64,000 bases of DNA from Alphaproteobacteria bacterium (GTDB taxonomy: Bacteria; Pseudomonadota; Alphaproteobacteria; CAAGCB01; CAG-977). Positions 1 through 7,195 of the stretch are shown here, in pieces. A program made the translations under genes and the position numbers. The stretch is from the NCBI GenBank assembly GCA_900768845.1, contig CAAGEK010000024.1, positions 1 to 64,000 on the forward strand, in the 5' to 3' direction. The notes below the pieces were generated by a model. The model saw only the letters and a list, made by a program, of their open reading frames with translations, made no database searches and had not been told where the DNA came from. Positions within the stretch are counted from its first letter, which is position 1, and each line of letters begins with the position of its first letter.

Positions 1-453
1 AAATTCAAAATCACCAAAACAATCGACCAAGTGCAAACCATTATCACCAATATGCGTACACTGTATGCCTCGCAACGCAAATATACGGCGTTGTCGCCAT
101 CGGCAGCTTATAATATGGGCATTCTGACGGATGAAACTTATGACGGTACAAAAGGTGTGAATCCTTATGGAGGGGGTATTTCCTTCTTTGTGACTTCAGA
201 CGGGCGCGAATGGCAACTTGCTTATACCCAATTGACGCCGGAAGCGTGTTTAAAGTTGGCGACGGCAGATTGGGGGGCGGATGCTTCTTCGGGGTTGGTT
301 AGGATGAACATCAGCGGAGATGACGCCAATTCTGTAGAATATACATGGACAGGGGCAAATAAGTTACCGCCCGAACTGAGTAGCGCGGCAAAATCTTGCG
401 CCGGCTCCAGTCCCGGAGAAAATAGGGCTTTCATACTCTGGACATTCCGCTGA
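1..453 (+). CDS. Type IV pilin-like protein, C-terminal part (5' end outside window)
   Basis: The reading frame is open from the first base of the window, so the start and the expected prepilin leader and hydrophobic helix lie upstream. The visible part begins in an amphipathic helix and continues through a Tyr-Ala-rich stretch, an NPYGG motif and a late Cys pair. This matches the globular domain of PilS-type type IVb pilins, where a disulfide closes the C-terminal loop. Such proteins are exported, trimmed by prepilin peptidase and assembled into pili or pseudopili. It ends at a TGA at 451-453. No other pilus gene is in the window, so the system it serves is unknown. An internal GTG at position 31 is unlikely to be the true start. 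Confidence 0.7.
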   Translation, partial: KFKITKTIDQVQTIITNMRTLYASQRKYTALSPSAAYNMGILTDETYDGTKGVNPYGGGISFFVTSDGREWQLAYTQLTPEACLKLATADWGADASSGLVRMNISGDDANSVEYTWTGANKLPPELSSAAKSCAGSSPGENRAFILWTFR

Positions 454-889
454 AAAATAAAAGAAGTTCCCGAAAGTCGCGGGCTGTCCGGTATTCCGAA
501 AACCGCACATCGGGCGGGCGGTTCGGGAAAGCTTACGGCTATGCACAAAAAAACTCCTTAGGCATACTCCGGAGTGCGGTTTACGAACGGTGGAGCAGTA
601 TAAAGTTCCGGAACAAGCGGGTATTATCTGCAGGAAAGAACGCCCGTAAGATTGCAGAAAACCTGTAAAATCAGATGAAGAAAGACGGTTCGTCAGACCT
701 CCTGACTTAGACCTGTCCGACCTGTTTACAGGGGACTGACAACGAAATATACCAGCCGGAGCATTTACGTGGTAAGCTTAGCCGGTGGCATAAGGGCTAC
801 GTCCGTCCTGTGAAGAACCTCTCGTCAGGCGGGCGGGTGTCTTTTTTAATTCAGAGAAAACTTATACCGTTTTTAGCGGGATATTCCTT
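454..889. other. Intergenic region, 436 bases, no gene seen
   Basis: It lies between a plus-strand pilin end and the minus-strand eda end. No open frame has a plausible start or composition. Bases about 521-560 resemble the first 40 bases of the degenerate repeat at 9941 and 62610 (a cttacRRcYatgc core followed by an A-rich run), so this may be a fragment of the same element. Confidence 0.4.
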
Positions 890-1522
890 TTAAACAGTGG
901 CAAGCAATCGGGTGGCTTGTTTCGTTTGTTCGGCGACGCCGTTCCAATCTTTGCGTGCGATCATCCCGACGCTTGCCATCCACGATCCGCCGCACGCAAA
1001 AACCTGAGGAATTTGGAGATAATCCCGAACATTATCCGGATTGATCCCCCCCGTCGGCATAAAACGAATCCTAAAATAGGGGGCGCAAAGGGCTTTGATC
1101 ATTTTAACGCCGCCCGACGCTTCCGCCGGAAAGAATTTTAAATGCGTCAGTCCCAATTCCATCGCGCTTTCTATCGTTGAAGGATTGTTGACTCCCGGAA
1201 CGATCGGAATGTCCGCATCCTGACAGGCTTTGACCGTATTCGGATTGAAACCGGGGGAGACAATGAAGGAAGCTCCGGCTTTTTGAGCCAGTCGAACCTG
1301 TTCTTTGTTCAACACCGTTCCCGCTCCGATCAATATGTCGGGGCGTTCGGAATGCAGTATCTCAATGGCTTTTGCGGCGGCGTCCGAGCGGAATGTGATT
1401 TCGCAGGCGGGAAGCCCGTTATCCGCCAAAGCCGTTCCCAAAGGGAGGATGTCTTCAGCGTCTTCGACGGCGACAACGGGAATGATTTTGATGCTTTCCA
1501 AACGTTTTATCAAATCCGGCAT
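890..1522 (-). CDS. eda: KDPG/KHG aldolase
   Basis: Class I aldolase that splits 2-keto-3-deoxy-6-phosphogluconate into pyruvate and glyceraldehyde-3-phosphate in the cytoplasm. It is the last step of the Entner-Doudoroff pathway. The 210-residue length is typical. Family landmarks are present: Glu41 in the CEITFR segment, GAGTVL (66-71), the Schiff-base lysine Lys129 in HLKFFPAE, and a PTGGI phosphate-binding turn near residue 156. It lies 12 bases downstream of kdgK on the same strand, so the two are almost certainly co-transcribed. This points to use of sugar acids such as uronates. No 6-phosphogluconate dehydratase (edd) is in the window. Confidence 0.95.
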   Translation of the reverse strand: MPDLIKRLESIKIIPVVAVEDAEDILPLGTALADNGLPACEITFRSDAAAKAIEILHSERPDILIGAGTVLNKEQVRLAQKAGASFIVSPGFNPNTVKACQDADIPIVPGVNNPSTIESAMELGLTHLKFFPAEASGGVKMIKALCAPYFRIRFMPTGGINPDNVRDYLQIPQVFACGGSWMASVGMIARKDWNGVAEQTKQATRLLATV

Positions 1523-1534
1523 ACTTTTTTTCCT

Positions 1535-2467
1535 TCATTTAAAAGCGGATGTAATCGAATCGGTTGCCTGACGCGGGACGACGGCTCCTTTGTGCATAAT
1601 GACGACGGAAGCAAGCCTGTTTCCCTGCAATGCGCAGGTTTCCACCGGTTTCCCCTGTAAATATCCGGCCAGAAATCCTGCATTGAAGGCATCGCCGGCC
1701 GATGTCGTATCGACGGGATGTTTTATGGGAACGGCGGCAATCCGTTCAACCGAGGGGGAACCGTTTTCAAAGTTACGGCAAAAGCATCCGTTCTCACCTG
1801 ATTTTACAACGGCTGTTTTGATTCCGAAACGTTGCAGACGCGCAAAGATTTCTTCCGTCGCCGTTTCATCCCACAAGGCGAATTCGTCTTCGTCCGTCAT
1901 TAAAGCCAAGGAGGAAAACCTTAAAATCCGTTCATAAACGTGTCGGGTTTCGTCTTTGCTTTGCCAAAGTTTCGGACGGTAGTTTCCGTCGAAAGCGATC
2001 GAGATTCCTTTTTTCGCCATCTGTTCCAACATATCCAGCAAACGTGTACGGTCGGCATCGGGCAGGATTGCCAGAGAAATCCCGCTGAGGTAAATCAGGT
2101 CGCATTGTTCCAAACGTTTTTCGACCTGATTGAAATCGGGCAGGGAAAGCATACGGCTTGCGGCGGATTCGTTTCTCCAATACAAAAACGTCCGTTCCCC
2201 GTTTTCATTCAATTGAATCAGGTACAATCCGGCGTGGCGCGTTGCGTCTGTCAAAACGCAATCCGTGACGATTCCCTCTTTTTCCCACCGTTCTTTCATC
2301 CCCCGGCTGAGCGCATCCGTTCCCAAAGCGGTGACGTAACGGACGGAAACGGCGTCGCCGGCGCAACGGGACTTGAGCGTATCTCCGCCGAATGTCTGGT
2401 GCATTTCTCCGAAAGCCGTACCGTTCAGCTCGATCATACATTCGCCGATGATTGCCGTGTGTTTCAT
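1535..2467 (-). CDS. kdgK: 2-keto-3-deoxygluconate kinase with an altered first substrate helix
   Basis: PfkB-family sugar kinase that phosphorylates 2-keto-3-deoxygluconate to KDPG, the substrate of the neighbouring aldolase. It has 310 residues. The IGECMIEL start, the YVTALGTD strand, the YLSGISLAIL segment, NYRPKLW and the DTTSAGD anion hole with catalytic base Asp259 all fit KdgK. One thing is odd. After GGDTL (27-31), KdgK proteins normally continue with NTAVYLARL or similar, whose Asn contacts the sugar. Here the sequence is KSRCAGD and about six residues are missing. The frame recovers cleanly at VRYVTALG. Activity may therefore be reduced or lost. The start has a GAGGT ribosome-binding site just upstream. 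Confidence 0.88.
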   Translation of the reverse strand: MKHTAIIGECMIELNGTAFGEMHQTFGGDTLKSRCAGDAVSVRYVTALGTDALSRGMKERWEKEGIVTDCVLTDATRHAGLYLIQLNENGERTFLYWRNESAASRMLSLPDFNQVEKRLEQCDLIYLSGISLAILPDADRTRLLDMLEQMAKKGISIAFDGNYRPKLWQSKDETRHVYERILRFSSLALMTDEDEFALWDETATEEIFARLQRFGIKTAVVKSGENGCFCRNFENGSPSVERIAAVPIKHPVDTTSAGDAFNAGFLAGYLQGKPVETCALQGNRLASVVIMHKGAVVPRQATDSITSAFK

Positions 2468-2510
2468 TGCGACCTCGATACATAATATATAAAGTAAGGG
2501 TAACGCGTTC

Positions 2511-3395
2511 TTAAAAATCGGGCAATCCGTTTTTCAGTTCGTCGTCGGATATGAAACATCCGCTGTTTCCCATTTTAACGGCGGGTTTCGTTTTGCCGTG
2601 ATAGTCGCTGCCGGCCGTTACGAATAACCCGTACCGGCGGGCTTTGTCATAAAAATATCGTGCATCCTCTTTGGTGTGATAGCTGCTGAACACTTCAACG
2701 CCGTCCAACATTCCGGCCATTTCGTCAAACAACTCAAGCCTGTTTTTCAGGTTGTTCGCAGGATGAGCCAATACCGCTTTTCCTCCGTTTTTGCGGATTA
2801 CGGAAACGATATGTCCAAAATCAGGGTAGGCGATGGGGACGTAACAGGGCTTTCCCTGAGCGTAAAAGTCCCAGTAAAAATTCAAGCACGGATTTTCGCT
2901 TCGATTCCCTCCCGAACGATAGGGAATCAAAAGCGGATTGTCCTTATATTCGGGATTGGCCAGCAAGACCTCGGCAAAAGCTTCTCCCGTCCAAAAACCC
3001 TTGAATTTTTCCGACGGCACTGTCGCGTCAAGCTCTTCAGGGGAGGCGTCAAGTCCCAGCCGTTCCTTTGTCAGCAGGATTCTGCGACGGGATGCGGTAT
3101 GCTCGGCGGCGATGTTGTCGTTTTCAATGGCGGTGAAATCCGCGGAAGTGTAATCGATGCCGTATCCCAAAACGTGCAGGTTGACGCCGTTGTAAGCGCA
3201 ATCCAATTCCGTTGCGGGAATGCACCGGATGTTTTGTTTTCGCGCTTCTTCCAAAGCTTCGGGGACGGCTTTGACCGAATTGTGATCGGCAACCGCCGTC
3301 AGAACGACACCCGCATCGCGGCATTGTTTCATCAGGGCGGCCGGTGTGAATTCACCGTCTATGCTGTACAGTGAATGCAGGTGAAGGTCTATCAT
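2511..3395 (-). CDS. PHP-domain metal-dependent phosphoesterase
   Basis: A 294-residue stand-alone PHP protein. The metal-binding pattern is visible: HLH at residues 5-7, Asp13, DH at 37-38, Glu63, His74 in the VNLHVLGYG segment, a later LAHPANN histidine and the C-terminal GSDYHGK. This order matches the YciV/TrpH group. The characterised E. coli member (RNase AM) is a 5'-3' exonuclease that also hydrolyses 3',5'-bisnucleotides. The likely role here is trimming of RNA ends or nucleotide turnover in the cytoplasm. It lies 43 bases upstream of kdgK on the same strand and may share its transcript, though the functions do not obviously connect. Confidence 0.8.
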   Translation of the reverse strand: MIDLHLHSLYSIDGEFTPAALMKQCRDAGVVLTAVADHNSVKAVPEALEEARKQNIRCIPATELDCAYNGVNLHVLGYGIDYTSADFTAIENDNIAAEHTASRRRILLTKERLGLDASPEELDATVPSEKFKGFWTGEAFAEVLLANPEYKDNPLLIPYRSGGNRSENPCLNFYWDFYAQGKPCYVPIAYPDFGHIVSVIRKNGGKAVLAHPANNLKNRLELFDEMAGMLDGVEVFSSYHTKEDARYFYDKARRYGLFVTAGSDYHGKTKPAVKMGNSGCFISDDELKNGLPDF

Positions 3396-3430
3396 TTTCG
3401 TTTTTTCCGTTATCTTGCCTTATAATAAAA

Positions 3431-3459
3431 CCGTGCGCCGCATTAAAAAACGGCGACAC
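3431..3459 (-). terminator. Possible terminator of the upstream metallopeptidase gene
   Basis: An interrupted GC-rich stem (gtgcgccg pairing with cggcgacac, one unpaired base on each side) encloses an A/T loop. On the minus strand it is followed by a short T-rich stretch. It sits between the end of the gene at 3486 and the start of the PHP gene at 3395. Confidence 0.35.
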
Positions 3460-3485
3460 GGCGTAAAAACGGTGCGACGGAATTC

Positions 3486-4403
3486 CTATCTGTTGCGAGC
3501 GGCAACCTTGTTCAATGCGGCGTTTTGCAGGGCTGCCGGCGGTCTTACCTGTCCGTTGCTTTCTTTGACGTAGAATTTTTCGGCGGACGTTTTTATTTTT
3601 GAACGGCCGAACAGCTTCAGAGCATGGCGCATATGGCGGCGTTCGACTTTAGCCGCACTTTGTGCGGTTTCTTCGGAAACGGTGCAAGCGCGTGCGGACG
3701 CGAAAAATCCGGCAGGGACGTAACCGATGTTTTCCGCCATCCTTTCGGGTGAAATGTCTTTTTTATAACCGCCGGAATACATTTGCCCCATTGCCATGAA
3801 ATCAACAATGCTTTTGTCGTACAATTCGACATATTCCGCATGGTCGTACCACGCTTTGAAAGCTTCGCCCTTGGCCTTTTGAAGGTCTTTTTCCTTTTCA
3901 AACGACGCTTCGAACGCTTTCATAATTCCGCCGTGCCTGTCGCAGAAAAGGGCATAGGTTTCGGGTTCGGCCTTGCGCATCTGGTAAACGGCGGAACACT
4001 CGTGAGCCATTGCGTCGGCTTCCATTGCGCGGACTTCCCGCACCGCGGAAAAAACGGAATAGGTGTGGTCGTGTTCGGGGTGTTGTTCCGAATGGCGGCA
4101 TTCATGGACGATCGTGGATAAAAGTCGGGCGTCGCTTGCCTTTTCGTTCAAAGATACATATTTCATGGAAGGTATGTACGATCCCAAAGCGTTGCCCTTG
4201 TCGCCGTCGATGCCGATTGCAATGCCGCGGGCTAAAGCGGATTCGACGATCTTTTTCCCCGTCGGGCTGGATTTGAATATCCTTTCGATCAGTTTTTCAA
4301 CCCGTTTTTCGCGTTCCTTTTCCACACGCTCCCTTTCCTTGTCCTGTTCGGGAGTGTTGAAAACCTGAATTACGGCTCCGCCTGCGTAAATAGCTGTTGT
4401 CAT
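3486..4403 (-). CDS. Putative HExxH metallopeptidase, single-module member of a paralogous family
   Basis: A 305-residue protein with a charged coiled segment (20-40), then a module ending in the zincin-type motif HECRH at 100-104 and a second conserved motif MEADAMAHE at 127-135. The two motifs would supply two zinc histidines, the catalytic Glu and probably further ligands. The same arrangement recurs in the proteins at 38623 and 41005. The family resembles putative metallopeptidases annotated as DUF6782, a resemblance I recall and did not search. There is no signal peptide, so it is probably cytoplasmic. It has a good GAGGA site nine bases before the ATG. Its substrate is unknown. It is transcribed divergently from prfC, with 192 bases between them for both promoters. 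Confidence 0.7.
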   Translation of the reverse strand: MTTAIYAGGAVIQVFNTPEQDKERERVEKEREKRVEKLIERIFKSSPTGKKIVESALARGIAIGIDGDKGNALGSYIPSMKYVSLNEKASDARLLSTIVHECRHSEQHPEHDHTYSVFSAVREVRAMEADAMAHECSAVYQMRKAEPETYALFCDRHGGIMKAFEASFEKEKDLQKAKGEAFKAWYDHAEYVELYDKSIVDFMAMGQMYSGGYKKDISPERMAENIGYVPAGFFASARACTVSEETAQSAAKVERRHMRHALKLFGRSKIKTSAEKFYVKESNGQVRPPAALQNAALNKVAARNR

Positions 4404-4595
4404 AAAGCAACGTCCTCTCGGAAATATGTTACATCTTTAAAGTAGCATAAAGCATCTGGACAAAAAAGCGTTTTCTTGCGAAAAAAGAAATCTTTGTTTA
4501 AAACGGACGGGTTCAAGGAAAAAAGGGTTCTTGCAAAGTTTGTCGGGCGTTTGTAAAATGCCGCCTCGACGCTTTGAAAAGGACGGTGCGACGCG

Positions 4596-6194
4596 ATGCT
4601 TACTCCCGAAGATTTGGAAAAAATATCGAAACGGCGGACTTTTGCCATTATTTCCCACCCTGACGCCGGTAAAACGACGTTGACGGAAAAATTGTTGCTG
4701 TTCGGAGGCGCGATTCAAATGGCCGGAGCCGTAAAAGCCCGCGGCGAACAAAGACGTGCGCGATCCGATTGGATGAAGGTTGAACGCGAACGCGGCATTT
4801 CGGTCGCTTCTTCGGTGATGACTTATGAATATGCGGGATGCACGTTCAATTTGCTTGATACGCCGGGGCACGAGGATTTCAGCGAAGACACCTATCGCGT
4901 TCTGACGGCCGTCGATTCCGCCGTCATGGTCATTGACGCGGCCAAAGGTATCGAAGACCGGACTCGAAAGCTGTTTGAAGTTTGCCGTATGCGTGATGTG
5001 CCGATTATCACCTTTATCAACAAAATGGATCGCGAAGCCAGAGATCCGTTCGCTTTGCTGGAGGAAATCGAGCAAACTCTGGCGTTGGACGTGTCGCCCG
5101 CCAGCTGGCCGATCGGGATGGGGCGTGATTTCAAAGGGTGCTATGATTTGCTGAACGACCATTTGATTTTGATGGACAGGAATGCCGATAAGACCCAGTT
5201 GCCGCAACCGGCCGAAGTCTGTCAGGGGTTGGACGATCCGAAACTTGATGCTCTGTTGCCTGCGGATGCGGTGGAAAAACTGCGTGCCGACGTTGAAATG
5301 GTCAGAGGGTTGTGCCCCGCTTTCGATTTGAATTCTTATTTGGAAGGATCTTTGACGCCGGTGTTTTTCGGCAGTGCGGTCAATAATTTCGGCGTGCGCG
5401 AATTGATTGACGGATTGGTGAAATACGCGCCTTCTCCAAGGCCTCAGCCGACCTCCGGCCGCAAAATCAGCCCCGACGAAGATAAAGTGTCGGCGTTCGT
5501 GTTTAAAATTCAGGCGAATATGGATCCGAAACACCGCGACCGCATCGCTTTCGTGCGCTTGTGTTCGGGGCATTTCCAACGCGGAATGAAACTGTTGCAC
5601 AACCGCAGTGAAAAATATTTGCCGATTCACAATCCCGTTATGTTTCTGGCTCAGGAACGCGAATTGGCCGAAGAAGCCTTGCCGGGCGACATTTTGGGGA
5701 TTCCGAATCACGGAAACCTGAGAATCGGCGATGCTTTGACCGAAGGGGAAAAGCTGACTTTTACAGGGATACCGACGTTCGCTCCCGAATTGTTGCAAAA
5801 AATCCGTTCGGTCGATCCGTTGAAAGCGAAACATTTGGGCAAAGCTTTGCAACAAATCGCCGAAGAGGGCGGTGCAAGCGTTTTCAAACCGTTGATCGGG
5901 ACGGATTGGATTGTCGGCGTGGTCGGCAGTTTGCAATTCGACGTTTTGGCCGACCGGATTCGCACGGAATACGAAATCCCCGTCATTTTTGAGCCGACGT
6001 CATTATATACGGCGCGTTGGGTCAAGGCTGATTCTTCGCTTGATTTGAAAAATTTTATCGATTCAAACAGGGCTTCGATTGCCGAAGATCATGACGGAGA
6101 GCCCGTCTTTTTGGCGCGTAACGCGTGGCATTTGAACAAAACGATGGAGGATTTCCCGAAAATCTCTTTGTCCGCGACGCGTCAGAACGCTTGA
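4596..6194 (+). CDS. prfC: Peptide chain release factor 3
   Basis: Translational GTPase that recycles RF1 and RF2 from the ribosome after peptide release. It is 532 residues, the usual size. The G1 loop SHPDAGKTTL (20-29), DTPGHEDF near 88-95 and NKMDRE near 142 are present. The RRARSDWM-ERERGIS segment separates RF3 from elongation factor G. The beta-barrel and C-terminal domains are complete to the LSATR end. It stands alone on the plus strand with a strong terminator behind it. RF3 is non-essential and patchily distributed, so its presence is only weakly informative about lineage. Confidence 0.97.
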   Translation: MLTPEDLEKISKRRTFAIISHPDAGKTTLTEKLLLFGGAIQMAGAVKARGEQRRARSDWMKVERERGISVASSVMTYEYAGCTFNLLDTPGHEDFSEDTYRVLTAVDSAVMVIDAAKGIEDRTRKLFEVCRMRDVPIITFINKMDREARDPFALLEEIEQTLALDVSPASWPIGMGRDFKGCYDLLNDHLILMDRNADKTQLPQPAEVCQGLDDPKLDALLPADAVEKLRADVEMVRGLCPAFDLNSYLEGSLTPVFFGSAVNNFGVRELIDGLVKYAPSPRPQPTSGRKISPDEDKVSAFVFKIQANMDPKHRDRIAFVRLCSGHFQRGMKLLHNRSEKYLPIHNPVMFLAQERELAEEALPGDILGIPNHGNLRIGDALTEGEKLTFTGIPTFAPELLQKIRSVDPLKAKHLGKALQQIAEEGGASVFKPLIGTDWIVGVVGSLQFDVLADRIRTEYEIPVIFEPTSLYTARWVKADSSLDLKNFIDSNRASIAEDHDGEPVFLARNAWHLNKTMEDFPKISLSATRQNA

Positions 6195-6216
6195 ATTTCC
6201 GGATTCGGCCGTTATG

Positions 6217-6243
6217 AAAAAGCCTCCTGCGGGAGGCTTTTTG
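6217..6243. terminator. Intrinsic terminator between convergent genes
   Basis: An inverted repeat, aaaagcctcc and gggaggctttt, closes a three-base loop and ends in T runs on both strands. It can therefore serve prfC (+) and the convergent secreted-protein gene (-). Confidence 0.9.
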
Positions 6244-6301
6244 ATTCAAAATCGAAAGCGGAGATTCGCCCGCTTTCCGGCGACGGGAAAGGGCGAAAAG
6301 G

Positions 6302-7033
6302 TCACTTTCCGGCCGGTTTATCCGGTTCGGGCGAGGATTCCCCCGCTTTTTCCGGAGGAGTCGCTTTCGCCTCTTCCTGCGTTTTTTGCGCCGCTTCAAT
6401 GTCCGGTTCTGTTTCCGAAGAAGCCGCCGGCGTCATCCCGTTTGATTCTTGTCCGTCGGGGAAAGGCGTCCCGTGAGGGAAAACGGGAAGCTTTCTGACA
6501 ATGTTGTGAACCGCTTCAAACAGCACGATCAGCTCTTGCGGCGGAGGATTGTCCGCTCTCAGATACGGATGCTTCGCCCAGGCGGTGCTGTGTACCTGAA
6601 AGTTTTTCAAATAATCCAAACCGCAAACGGTGGCGGATTCGGGGTAAACGTTGAACTTGTAGGTTTCCAGCCGCAATATTTCGGCATATTTGAAAATTTT
6701 GTCTATATCTTCCTTGTTTTTTTCCAAAAGTTCATATTCTTTATATTTGTCCAAAGACGTCGAACCGGAATAGCCGTAAGCCTCTCCTCCGGTTGTCAGC
6801 AAAACGCCGACGGCGGTTCCGCCCGCACTCGTTTCTCCGCATTTGGCCAGAATTTTCGTTTCGGGGACGGGAATGTCCATATCTTGTGCCTTTTGTCCGA
6901 TGACGTTCAAATCCTGTACATAATAAGAAGCGTCCCGTACGGGTTTCTGTCCCAGTGCCTGCGCGCAAAGAGGCCATAAAGCTCCCGTAAGGAAAATAAA
7001 GACCGAGACCGCCGTCCGTTTTGCATTTAACAT
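6302..7033 (-). CDS. Secreted protein of unknown function
   Basis: 243 residues from the preferred ATG at 7033, which has an AAGGAACGG site and gives a clear signal peptide (two positive residues, a hydrophobic VSVFIFLTGALW core, then a CAQALG cut region). The mature part has two Cys in the middle that could form a disulfide, and a last 50 residues rich in Pro, Glu and Ser typical of a flexible tail. An upstream in-frame ATG at 7126 would bury the signal peptide and is disfavoured. I recognise no domain. It is divergent from malQ. Confidence 0.6.
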   Translation of the reverse strand: MLNAKRTAVSVFIFLTGALWPLCAQALGQKPVRDASYYVQDLNVIGQKAQDMDIPVPETKILAKCGETSAGGTAVGVLLTTGGEAYGYSGSTSLDKYKEYELLEKNKEDIDKIFKYAEILRLETYKFNVYPESATVCGLDYLKNFQVHSTAWAKHPYLRADNPPPQELIVLFEAVHNIVRKLPVFPHGTPFPDGQESNGMTPAASSETEPDIEAAQKTQEEAKATPPEKAGESSPEPDKPAGK

Positions 7034-7195
7034 TTTCCGTTCCTTTGCCAAGGATTTGAATTTTTGCGTTTTTCCAAAAAATTTCCAAAAAAATGCATTT
7101 TTTGGAAAAAATGACTGGAAAGACACGATAAAGTATCATATATTAAAAATAAGTTTAGCACTTTAACCGAACACTTCAAATATTAAGGTGACGCA

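Noticed and set aside
3486..4403. ImmA/IrrE-type antitoxin protease
   Set aside because: The HExxH motif fits, but there is no helix-turn-helix partner, the second motif (EADAMAHE) differs from ImmA, and the family is shared with the five-module protein.
4437..5936. Long open frame opposite prfC
   Set aside because: It is a shadow of the codon pattern of prfC, has no ribosome-binding site and gives a low-complexity Arg/Phe/Gln-rich product. The same applies to the long frames opposite malQ (7241-9331), recQ (31693-32790) and the YdbH-like gene (58945-60843).
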